Assembly: GCA_027186245.1 (NCBI GenBank) | Contig: CP114490.1 | Location: 1,813,001 to 1,877,000 of the forward strand | From: Coriaria nepalensis | Lineage: Eukaryota > Streptophyta > Magnoliopsida > Cucurbitales > Coriariaceae | Direction of reading: 5' to 3' | Length of the DNA stretch: 64,000 bases | Shown here: piece after piece, positions 40,396 through 51,196 of the stretch | Layout: every line of letters starts with the position of its first letter | How positions within the stretch are numbered: position 1 is the stretch's first letter | Made by a program: the position numbers and the translations under genes | The notes under the pieces: model-generated | Told to the model about the DNA's origin: nothing | What the model saw: the letters and a program-made list of their open reading frames with translations, nothing else | The model's database searches: none

Positions 40396-40778
40396 TGTTG
40401 GAACAAACAAATATTCTAGATTAATTTCATAAATTCCGGATAGAATATTATTTATAATAAAATAATGAAAACGCCGTACTTGAATTCATGACGTCAATTA
40501 GAGATGAGATAAAGTCTTTCAAAAACTAATTTGTTTCTCTTAATGAGTCTCACTCAACAATAGTGAATTAAGGATGATAGAGGAGAGTAATTAGTCTTAG
40601 GGATCAAGACCCTTATCAAATTTTTTATATTAGCAACCTAATTATAATTACACTAATCATAATTAAATCTTGTATTGAATATCACACGTTATATAAAGAA
40701 TAAAATGTCTTATTACCTTTTACGGTAAATTATTTAATTAACACAGTTAAAATAGAAGACCCAATAAAATTCTCAACA
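40396..40778 (-). repeat. 5' LTR of the copia element
   Basis: 383 bases with inverted TGTTG...CAACA ends. It carries the counterpart of the 37240-37644 repeat and is directly followed on its inner side by the primer-binding site. Confidence 0.75.
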
Positions 40779-42866
40779 TTGTCTGAAAGCTGCCTCATCC
40801 TCAATTCTTTAATCATCAAGATGAGTTCGTGAAGAGAGCAATAATAAGTAATCCTAACAGCAGCAGCCCAAGAAAACAAAGACAATAATATAAAGAAATG
40901 GAACACAAGACTCACCACATGCAGCGAAAATAGTCGAAACAGAATCAGAAGACAAGACTCAACGCGGCAACGATCTTGAAACTCAGAAGAAGAATACGAG
41001 AAAATAAATCGTTTGACTGTGGATGGAAACTGGAAAGAGGAGGTAGTGACTAGGGAGTATTATAACAAGGCAATGACTTATTATGGAAATCAAGATTGGT
41101 GACGAGGTTTTGATCTCGTCTTTAGGTAAGTTTCCAAGTTCCGGAGTTGCAAAACTTACTGTTTGTTGCTGGCTAGCGAGTGGCTTTACAGGTCAAGAAG
41201 AGTCAAAATAGTTTGACTCTGCGATAAGTCTAACAGAAATTTCTATAATTTCAAACTCGATTTTGACTATCTAACTAAGGTAAGTCGTTTCTTTCCTCTA
41301 AAACCTCCATTGCTTCGCACCGTTTAAGTGATGGCCATTCTGGCTGCTGTATGTGTGAAGGTTTCTACAGGTTTGTGGGCTGTGAGCTGATCTATGATCC
41401 ATTGGACCGTATTCGTAATAGGGCTACTCTTTCGATGCGTTTTTAAGCATACTATCTGTAGCTCTTTTAAAGCAATAATTGTTGCTAAGAGATGATAACA
41501 AGTTTTTTTAATCTCACTTGCATAATATGCATGCATTATGCTATCTGTAAAACGGAAAGATGCATATTCTATTCTTACAACTGACAAAGTACGTACGTAC
41601 TTTAGTTTTCAAGTATCTTGCATAATATGTATGATTTTGTCTCGTCTTGATCGACGTAAAGAGGACATCATGTAGTACTAACACTTCAGATTCCCAAGGA
41701 TCTTGGATACCTTTCAACATGTGACCAATTCTTATTCGATGAAGTTAAGGTTAGAAATAAATAAATAAAAGCCACATGTGTGACTGCGACCAATTCTTTT
41801 GTTACATATTTCTATACTCTATAGAAAACAGAGGGTCAATCACGTTCGTTTTACCTCTGACCTCGTCTTAAACATCTAGCGATCAGGTAAGGTCTGGTCA
41901 AGCTGGTTCCTATGGTTTCATTTCAGGAGTATTTTAAACATTTTGCGGGTCAAGGCCTACGTGTGAAAGGAAGACTGGATGGGTCCAACATTTACAAGCC
42001 GGGTCAAGGTCCACGGTAGGCGCCCATGTGTGGACACGACAGAATACCGCGTATCTGATTAAACAAATCCAACTGCCCACTGAACCTTCTAAAGATGAAA
42101 CAGTAAAATCTGGCCACATATATTAAAATTTCAGTAAATTAATAATTTTAAATTAATTTAATAAATTATTAAATTATTTAAAAAAATAATATGAGATTAA
42201 AATTTTATTATTTTAAAAAAATAAATATTAATTAAATATTAATTTATCGAGATTATACTCTGCTCTACCCTCTTTTGAGTTTCAAATATCTATCCCATAA
42301 TTCCCATATAAATGAAATTTCCCAGGTTCACGTGTAACGTATAACCGACCGCATGGGAATAAAGCCCCACCATCTTTAATGAAGTTTTTCTCCTCTTGAT
42401 TCTTCCAGGTAAGCGTGACGACACGTAAGCGTAATGGGAACACATTTTAATCTTAAGTATGTACAAAAAAACAAAAGAAGAAGAGTGTGTATGAGAGTTT
42501 CCGCGTAGACAGATGTCACAGATTGGATTGATGGATGGTTCATGGTTGGACTGTTGGGGAGACGGAAATTAAAAGAACAAAAAACTGAAAAGAGAACGGG
42601 AAAAGGAAAAGATCTGTAGTCTTAATAATAATCATGGGTTTTTTTCTCTTTCAGAAATCTGAGCTACGATCGAGGAAAACTCAAAACTCTTTTCTCTTTC
42701 TTCCTTTTTACGAATTCACACTTGTGTTCACGCCACCCCACATATAAATCATCCCTCCTCTTTCTCTCTGTGACCTTTCTCTTCTCTTCTCTTCCAAGCC
42801 AACAATTCTGCAGCAAAGTAAATCATCGATTTTTATCTTTCCTAGTTCCTTTAGATTAACTGGTAT
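40779..42866. other. Intergenic about 2.1 kb: GT-3 promoter
   Basis: No gene supported; small minus-strand ORFs at 40730-40918, 41324-41587 and 41934-42119 lack recognisable domains. The last few hundred bases before 42867 are pyrimidine-rich (TCTTCTCTTC near 42780) and should be the GT-3 promoter and leader. Confidence 0.5.
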
Positions 42867-43873
42867 ATGGATCATCCTCATCTTCACCATCAAGCTCAAC
42901 AGCATATTGTCAGTACTAGCATCAACGTTGCTGATTCTGCAGGTGATAGGTTTCCTCAATGGAGCGTCCAAGAGACGAAGGAGTTGTTAATGATCAGGGC
43001 CGATCTCGATCGGAGTTTTATGGAGACCAAGCGGAACAAGCTTCTCTGGGAAGTTATTTCGACCAAGATGAAGGACAGAGGTTACAATCGCAGTGCTGAA
43101 CAGTGTAAGTGCAAGTGGAAAAACCTCGTTACTCGATATAAGGTACTAATTAATTGATTAGTTTTTGCTAATAATCCCATCTTCAACTTTTTCTTTTTCT
43201 TTTTCTTTTTCTTTTTTGTTACGTCGTACTTTTTTGAAGATCTCACTTTTGACACGAAAACTGTACCCACTTTCGATTCAACTAGGGCTGCGAAACGATA
43301 GAACCGGAAGCGTTGCGTCTGCAGTTTCCGTTTTACAACGAACTGCAGGCGATTTTCGGCGCCAGGATGCAGAGAATGCTGTGGGCAGAAGCAGAAGGAG
43401 GGCCCAGCGGATCGAAAAGGAAAACGACTCCGATGCTGTCGTCAGACGATGACGATGATAACGAAGATATCAGCGAGGGAGATATAAAGGGTACTACTAC
43501 TATTGGAAGTAGAAAGAAGATAAAGAGGAGCAAGAGCAATGTTAATACTACGTTAGGGGGTGGGAATAGTGTTTATGGGAGTGGGAATACTAGCAGTTAT
43601 AACATCAAGGAAATATTGGATGATTTCATGAAGCAACAACTGCAGGTGGAGATGCAATGGAGGGAAGCGTTTGAGGCGAGAGAGAACGAGAGGAAGGTGA
43701 AGGAGATAGAGTGGAGGCAGACCATGGAAGCGTTGGAGAATGAGAGGATAATGATGGATAGGAGGTGGAGAGAAAGAGAAGAGCAGAGAAGGACCAGGGA
43801 GGAAGCTAGGGCGGAGAAGAGAGATGCTTTGATCACTGAACTGCTAAACCAGCTCCGAAGAGACGACATGTAG
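42867..43873 (+). CDS. GT-3A: Trihelix transcription factor, GT-3a/GT-3b type
   Basis: Plant nuclear DNA-binding protein of the GT-1/GT-3 trihelix group. Two exons give 287 residues: 42867-43142 and 43286-43873, with a 143-base GT-AG intron in phase 0. The trihelix (about residues 30-120) shows the three spaced Trp: WSVQETKELL, LLWEVISTKM and CKWKNLVTRYK, followed by the fourth helix with LRLQFPFYNEL and RMQRMLW, typical of GT-3. An acidic Asp-rich linker and a basic SRKKIKRSK follow (nuclear localisation). The last 80 residues (about 205-285) are a highly charged coiled coil with repeated WREA/WRQ/WRE units, used for dimerisation in this family. Position next to the LHCB4-DnaJ block agrees with Arabidopsis GT-3a (At5g01380). 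The ATG at 42867 opens MDHPHLHHQAQQH, similar to relatives. Confidence 0.92.
43189..43216 (+). repeat. (TTTTTC)n microsatellite in the GT-3 intron
   Basis: About four to five TTTTTC/TTTCTT units within the 143-base intron, adding to the pyrimidine content upstream of the acceptor. Confidence 0.7.
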
Positions 43874-44130
43874 TACAAGGCTAGATGGAGGTAGAATCAT
43901 GAGAATCGCCAATCTCTTGTTATGGAACACACTGCCTCAGAGGTAACCCTTATTTTTTGCGATAATGTTTAGACAAGAGTTGTTGTTTCATTTACTGTAA
44001 TCATCACCTAATTACACTTGTTCTTTCTAACAGAGTTAGGCTTCTTTTGTTAATTAGTGAAAATCAATATTATCCCACAATTTAGCAATTGCTTAATATT
44101 TTTCTTCATTTCCCTTCTCGTATGCTCATG

Positions 44131-44293
44131 ATGCATGCTCTTCTGTATTATCACGGCGCTTCTCAGATTAACATGTTTATGAATGAATTAGGTAGCTTCC
44201 ACTTTATGACGTAAAATGCTCATGCTTCTGTATTATCACGGCACTTCTCAAGCTAACATGTTTATGAATGAACTAGGTAGCTTCCACTTTATC
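44131..44293. repeat. Short tandem duplication of about 80 bases downstream of GT-3
   Basis: The block from ATGCTC through CTGTATTATCACGGC, TTCTCA, TAACATGTTTATGAATGAA and AGGTAGCTTCCACTTTAT occurs at 44131-44208 and again at 44215-44293 with a few differences. It lies 250 bases after the GT-3 stop, within or near the 3' UTR. Confidence 0.8.
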
Positions 44294-44599
44294 ACATGTT
44301 TATGTCTTCTTTCTCATTTTTTAATTCCTGAAATTATTAATATTTCAAAAGAAGTATTTGATTGTGATATTGGTGTATGTTCGGAGCATACCGGACTTTC
44401 TTTTTTAAGTCCATAAAAAAAAAATGATACATTTTAATAGAATATTTTGTGATATTTAAAGTGGTTATAAAATAATTTTTTAATTAATAAATAATATTTT
44501 ATTATTAATATTGATAATTTTTTTTCAATATACTTGAGTTTATTTAATGCGGTTTAAATCCAAAATTATAACCCATTTAATTATTTTTTTTTGCAAAAA

Positions 44600-46990
44600 A
44601 CATTTGTGTTGAAAATGGAATTCTACATGAACTTATTTGTGTTGAAACATCTCAACAAAATACAGTCACTGAATATAAATATCAATATATTCTAATCGTT
44701 GCATGATGTTTTCGCTTTAAGTAAACCTCCCTCTTAAATTTTAGAGTGAATGTATTTTTCATAACTTATAAGATAAATCATACTCCTAGTACTTCTTTAA
44801 TAATAAATCCTCATTTGAACTAGTTTTTAATAAAATCTCTTCCTACTCTCATCTTCGAGTTTTCGGTTGTCTATACTATACTCAAACCCTTCATGCCCAC
44901 TGTGATAGGTTTTTTACTCACCTCAAAATGTATTTTTATAGACTATCCAAATAACAAAAAAAATTTACAAACTTTATAATCTTGAAACTCATTTGATTCT
45001 CTTTTCTTGTGATGCCACCTTATTTGAAAACCAATTCCCTTTCCTTATTGACACTTCTACCCCATCTACACCCGTTCTTCCTGAATCTCATGAAACTCTT
45101 CCTTCATTTGAACCCCGTAACTATGAAATCACCACTCCACCACCACCTGCCCCATCTCGTCCCTACCGAATCACCCACATTCACACCATCTCTTTGATTA
45201 TAATTGTCCCACAGTGAAAGATAAGACCCATTGCATCCTTCGTTGCTCCGACAGTCTCAGATACACCTTATATGCTATCATCTTTTCTTTCTTATGATCG
45301 CTTCTCTTCTTCTCACACAAATTTTTTAGATGTTTTAACTGTTACTCTTGAGCCCTCTTCTTATTCAGAACATGTTCATCATCCCTACTATCAAGAAGCT
45401 ATGAAATCTGTGCTCCAAACATTAGAAGAAAATAACACATGGACATTTGAGTCTATTCCTACTAAAAAAAAACAATAAGTTGTAAATTGGTACTTAAAAC
45501 CAAACTTTGAGTGGATGGAACCATCTAGCATTACAAGGCCCGCTTAGTTGCTAAAGGTTACACCCAGGTCGAAGGTTTGAATTATCAAGAACTTTTGCTC
45601 CTGTTGCCATAGTAACTGCTCAAAATCGGATCATCTATCTATTGGATGCTCATAATGTATTTCTCCATGGTGACATGATGAGGAAGTCTATATGCAAACC
45701 TGGTTATCGTTCCAACGGCGATTCTCGCATTTGTTGGGTAGGAAACTGATTTTTAAAACTAACATATATTCTTCTTAATACATGTTTCACACAGTCTCTA
45801 GTGGATCATTCTTTCGTTACTCTCACCACTAGCTCTTCCTTCACTGTTGTTCTCATTTATGTTGACGATATTGTGGTCGTAGACACTAATTTTTCACATA
45901 TTGATTTTTTCAAGGACCATTTATCTCGTCACTTCAAGACAAATGACTTAAACCCTCTCAAGTACTTTCTTAGCCTTAAAGTAGCATGTATCCACCATGG
46001 CATTTTCCTATCCCAGTGGAAATACGCCCTTGACATCCTCTTTGACAGTAATCATCTCGGCACCCACCCTGTTTTATTTCCTATGGAACAGAATCTAAAA
46101 CTCAACCACTCTAATGGTGATCTTCTCTCTAATCTCGACCATTATCGTTGTCTCGTCGATCGTCTCATCTACCTCAAAATTAGTTGTCCGGGCATAGTCT
46201 TCTCCATCAACATTCTCAGTTAGTTCATGCATGCCTCTCGAATGCCACACCTCACAATTGTCGTTCGTGATTTTCGCTACATCAAAGGAACTCCCTATTA
46301 GGGACTTTTTTCCCCTCTTCTAATAATCTTCATGTTAATGCTTACACATACTCTGATTGGGCCGGTTGCCCCATTACCCGATGCTCGACTATGGGTTTCT
46401 TCATTCAACTTGGCTCGATGATCAATTAAAGTTGAACAAGCAAACAATAATTGCTCGATCATCTGCTGAAGCTAGATATCGAGCCATGGTCGTTACCACT
46501 TGTGAGCTCCCCTAGCTCAAACATTTCTCAGCATTTCACATCCCGCTCCCATGACACTTCTCTGTGACAATTAGTCCGCACTCCACATTGCTCAGCACTC
46601 GATCTTCCATAAACATACGAAATATATTGAAATTGACTGTTACCTTGTTTGGGAAAAACTATGTTATGGACTCATCACCATGACTCACATTTCTTCTACA
46701 TATCAACTTATTGATATCTTCACCAAAGCTCTCAACAACGATTTCTTCCATCAACTTTCCAATAAGTGGGGGAATTACTAGTCTCCATTCTCCAATTTAG
46801 GAGTATGAATTAATAGAAATCATTCATTTATTACACATTACACATCCCACGCTATCAACACATGATTTATTCTCATTTATCAGCACATGATTTATTCTCA
46901 TTTATTGTACATAAATTTTATTTTTCCTTATTTACTATTCTTTCTTGTAATATAAACATACAATAGAATAATAAAATAACCACGACAATA
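44600..46990 (+). mobile_element. Degenerate Ty1/copia remnant (integrase, RT, RNase H), plus strand
   Basis: A second copia relic in plus orientation. Integrase-like remains (44630-44720) lead to a segment reading like the integrase C-terminal region (44890-45060). Reverse transcriptase follows: 45272-45478 (EENNTWTFE), then 45801-46223 with the catalytic YVDD inside LIYVDDIVVV. RNase H remains (46340-46500) include SDWAGCPITR. A polypurine-like AAGTGGGGGAATTAC at about 46763 marks the 3' end, with LTR-like DNA after it. Frameshifts and stops throughout; the 5' half and 5' LTR are missing. Confidence 0.78.
46862..46909 (+). repeat. Two-copy 24-base direct repeat in the copia 3' LTR-like region
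   Basis: CACATGATTTATTCTCATTT occurs twice in direct succession, separated by ATCAG. Confidence 0.7.
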
Positions 46991-48073
46991 TTTTCAACTG
47001 ATTCTTCTCCTTAACAAGGAAGGATCTCTAACTTAGTGCATCATGTATACAAGCTACTATTTATGATTCTTGCATTGAAAGATCCTGATTTGAAGCGTGC
47101 GCTGCATGTTTGGCCATTTGGGTTTCTCCAGCCTCTGTCATCCATTGATGCCATAGGTCAAGGTGGAATTAACGAGGTCCTGTTTCATGTCTGATCCCGG
47201 GATCCATATAGATTGTTTCAAGGATAATATTATTATAAAGATGATGCATGCATGTTACATAAGAAGAGGATCGGAAGATGTATATAATTAATCGAGATTT
47301 GTAATTCTTACGATATTGTCACATCGATCTTCTTCTTTCTAACATATTGCACGTAAGAAGATTACGAGTTAGAATTCACACGAAGAAGCTTCATTACATG
47401 TTTCTTCTAAATCCAACCTTCCCAGTAACTATTAATTTTTATTTTTTAATTTTTTGTAATCCTACTTGTTAAGTTATGATCACTAAAATGGAAAATCCTA
47501 GTTGTGACTTGTGACAGCCAGCTAATAACAAAGAAACACAAAACCGTGTTTCAGCAGTAGGCACCTTGTAATCATTTGATTCATTTTCTTCCTCACCGAC
47601 ACACTGCATTCTCATGTCCCATAATTACCTAGTTGTGCTTCGCTGTTTGTAGGTCTTCGGAACAGGATGAAAAATCAACACAATTACACTCAGAAAACAC
47701 CGATTACTTGTGACATCAGAAACCAAATTGCTCAAGAAACTGTAATTCTTAAAGTAACATTTTGTAACGTCAGAAAACAAACACAACTACGAGATGCAAA
47801 TTTGTTTGAGCAACTCGATCATTAACATTTTGTATTGTTTTTTATCCCCAACTAGAACCGTTCAAAGGGTGGTCTTGTTCTTTTGAAGTTTTAGTTATTA
47901 ACAGAATGCAGCTTTTAGTCCCACAAGAAAACAACATTTTACTATTGGACTGCCTTCTTACCTTCCGCATTATTACAATTTACAAAGATAGCGTTTGGGA
48001 ACACGATTAGCCGTCACCGTCTTGGACATGGTCCATCCATCCATAGTCTTTAAAAGTTTAAAAACATAATTGA
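46991..48073. other. Intergenic about 1.1 kb, nothing recognised
   Basis: Between the copia relic and the gypsy relic. Contains short AT-rich stretches and no ORF, RNA gene or repeat that I could support. Confidence 0.5.
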
Positions 48074-48515
48074 CGCATGTTAACATGGAAATCTGTGCAG
48101 AATGAAGGGCTTATATATAACAGTATACATCAACTCGTCTACACCACATAGAATAAGAAGTAGCCAAAGTGATAATTAGTCGACCTTCTCTGATGATCAA
48201 GTTAGTTAAAGAAATTTAGAAATATTTTACGAAGAGTTTAAGTGTAAGAGATCAATTATGCTATACTCTAAGAAATCTTTAGCTTATATAGCTCCAATAT
48301 GAGTTTGAAACACTAAATATTTTATACGTTTCGCATTCCCATTACTTTAGAATTCTGATTATTTCCTTTTCCATGATTGATGAGAGTGCCACTTTCCCCC
48401 TACCACGGTAAAGAGATGCTCCCCACTAATATGTCGGAGAGTGGCTCCAAGATTATCTTCTTAATTTTCAACCATGTTCTTTGTATTATGCTTCTAATTG
48501 ACGATACCTCAATCA
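48074..48515 (-). repeat. Truncated 3' LTR of the gag-only gypsy element
   Basis: Aligns with about 50075-50530 through CAGAATGAAGGGCT, GATCAAGTTAGTTAA, GTGTAAGAGAT, TAGCTTATAT, AGAGATGCTC and TATTATGCTT. Its inner boundary coincides with the gag knuckle. Confidence 0.72.
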
Positions 48516-50074
48516 GCCTCAACCTAGTTTTGTGGTCATAATCTCTATGATACTTACAATACAACATTCTATCATACTGAGCCAGGGAGCTCTTCAGAGG
48601 CTTAAAAGCTTTGAACTGGTTGTGATTTCTGAAGTGAGTGTAGATGACTTCAATACTTACTACCAAAGGAGTGAAGGTATCCCTAAAGTAAGAGGATCCT
48701 TCCCTTTTGTTTAGACTTCTCTTCTTGTCTTCCATCTTTCTTCTATCATCTCTTCATTCTCATTTCCTTTTCGAGTCATATTTCTTCATCTTTAGATCTC
48801 CACATTTACTTGATTCACCTTTTCCTTGCAGACTCTTAAGTTGTGATATAAGTATTTCCTCCGCCACGCCTATCTTCTTAGGCTCCAGTAATGCCTCAAC
48901 ATAAGGAGTGAAATATTTTTTTTACTATAATAACTAATGAGTTTCTTATTAGTCGTTCCCCCCAAGAAAACATGTAGAACTCCAATGTCTTCTGGCCTAT
49001 CCACCTTTTTTGAGGCACTGTTAAACCTATTAATATAGTCCAGCAAAGTCTCCCATAAATTATGCTTGATTGTGTATAAGCTCATGAAGGGGAGTCATGT
49101 GTTGGCTGCCTCAAAGAAATTTGATACGAACAACTGCTTCAGCTCATTAAAGAAATCAATAGATCCTGTTGTAAGTTATTAATACTAGTCTATGGCTGAA
49201 TCCACCAAAGTGATATGGAAATCCTAACACATCGGCTCATCTCCTAAAGAGTTCATTCTTATAGTCGTTCTATAGACATCAACATGGTCATGTGGGTCCT
49301 TTGTCCCATCATTCATGGTTATGATTAAGGGCTTAAACTTCTTTAGCAACTTAGCATTTGGCACTTTTTCAGTAAATGGACTTTCATGCTCATCCATATA
49401 TTGGTAAGCCCATTTCACAGTTGCCTTTAACTCCCTTACTTTCTTGGCCAACCCTTCTATGACTTTGGACTCATCAACAGGTGCTTCAACATAAGCCTTG
49501 AGAAGCCTCAGTTCCTTTGACATCCTCAATGGTCTAAGATCGTAAGTTGGATTAGAGGAATACTCAACTTTATCTCCATTACCACCACTCAATTTTTCCC
49601 CCACCCCATTCTTCTAAGCTTTTATTTCTCACCACAGGCGAACAATAATGAGCTCTAACTAGGGGCCTTTCGTTTCTAGTATCGTACCTCTCAACAGCTT
49701 TACATCTCATCTCAGCTCTAATCTCAGCCATCCTTGCATCAATTGAACGGTCCACCACTTAGCCTACCTTTCAACCAAATCTCTTTCCATCTTTTTTTAT
49801 GGGCTACAACACATCCACACCATTGTTTATAGCAGCCGGGGTTGGTGGTGGTGTGATTATCCCTCAGCCATCATTACTAGAACGAGTTACTCGTCTATCT
49901 GATAATGGAGGAAAGGCTCTTCTTCCTCTACCCCTCATTGAAGGGTTTTCATTATTCTCACTCATTTGCTCAACATCCAAGTTATCCATCTTTTAACTAC
50001 CATTAGTTCCGATCACTAATCCGTTGAAACTTTCAAATATAAAGACTACTTCCTCACGGTCGGCGTCAAACTGT

Positions 50075-50940
50075 TAACATTAAAAACCATCCAGAATGAA
50101 GGGCTCCATAAATTATAGTATGCTTCAAGATCAGCTTGCCTACATCACACAAAACAAGGAATACTTGGGATGGTCGACCAACCCCTCTCAAATGATCAAG
50201 TTAGTTAAGAAAACTAAGAGATATTTTGTAGAGAGAGTTTAAGTATAAGAGATGGATTATCCTATTCTCCAAGCAATTTTTAGCTTATATATCTCTGATA
50301 TGGGTGTGAAACCCTAAACACTTTTACATGTTTCATATTCCCATTACTTCAGGATTTTGATTATTCCCTACTTCATAATTTATGGCAGTGACACTTTCTC
50401 CCTACTACAGTAGAGAGATGCTCTCTACTAAGATGTTAGAGAGTGGCCTCATGCTTATCTTCTTAATCTTCAGTCATACTCTTCATATTATGCTTATGAC
50501 TGAGAATATCTCGATTAGCCTCAATCTTAATCATATCATGGTCCAACCTGCTCAGCTACATTGATATACACCGAGGACATCTACCTCGACTCCCTAACCT
50601 TAATAACCTTGTACCACAATTCTACATATCAAACACATATGGTCAGCCCTCCGTGCAAGCTTAGGACTCAATCTTGGAGCAACCAAAATCTTGCCCAACA
50701 ACACACCTAAGGTAAAAGGCTATTTCCGCTACTATGGTCTGCTACCAACAGGGTCACTATATTATGGTGGACCACCACAACTCTTAACTCAGGCTTATCA
50801 GTTGACATTGATTTTGGGTTTTCCTGGGTAAATTATGGGCCGACGTCGCTCAACTTACATTGGGCCCAGCGTAAATTGTTGAACTAAATTTACCTGACTT
50901 TGCATATTGACATCATAAACCACTCTTTCTAAAAAAATAC
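50075..50940 (-). repeat. 5' LTR of the gag-only gypsy element (outer end approximate)
   Basis: Ends TGTTAACA beside the primer-binding site. About 455 bases align with the truncated LTR at 48074-48515. The outer several hundred bases have no partner here, so the boundary near 50940 is a guess. Confidence 0.55.
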
Positions 50941-51196
50941 CCATAAGTAAGGGTCTACCGAAAAAGGCTGAATAGAGCGTATTTATCATAAATTAATTTA
51001 TTTTTTTTATATATAAGTTTGATGATTTAATGGCGTGAATAAATCGATTCATCAGATACAGTTTGGTCTTACTCAAAGAATTCTCTTACAATTCCTAATC
51101 TTCTTAAAGCATAATTATACTCCACAGAATATTCCAGGTAATTACCAAAGCAAAAGGCCACGTATTATAAAAGACAGGGATGTTGGCATAGTGTGA

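Larger units (their letters stand above)
37240..40778 (-). mobile_element. Degenerate Ty1/copia LTR retrotransposon, both LTRs present
   Basis: About 3.5 kb, minus orientation. The 5' LTR is 40396-40778, bounded by TGTTGG and CTCAACA on the plus strand. Just inside it, minus-strand TGGTATCAATATC (about 40381-40393) is a primer-binding site of the tRNA-Met-like type. The 3' LTR ends at 37644, preceded (minus strand) by the polypurine-like CCCAAATGGAAGAT. Between lie decayed integrase (38944-39141, GIVAQYTMPG; C-terminal part to about 38500) and reverse transcriptase (37963-38271, KPIDYEWIFKIKRD). Gag is not recognisable and pol is broken by stops, so it is inactive. LTRs are clearly diverged, indicating an old insertion. 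Confidence 0.82.
48074..50940 (-). mobile_element. Ty3/gypsy deletion derivative carrying only gag, minus strand
   Basis: On the minus strand: an LTR-like region (right, about 50080-50940), a primer-binding site GACGCCGACCGTGAGG (about 50058-50074), degenerate gag, then a truncated second LTR (about 48074-48515). Gag pieces are at 49224-49604 (ESPFTEKVPNAK, DGTKDPHDHVDVY), 48870-49085 (ETLLDYINRFNSASKKVDRPED) and 48400-48735 (YCKYHRDYDHKT, nucleic-acid-binding knuckle). No protease, RT, RNase H or integrase is present. The gag 3' end runs directly into the interior of the LTR, so a deletion removed pol and the start of the 3' LTR. Confidence 0.75.
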
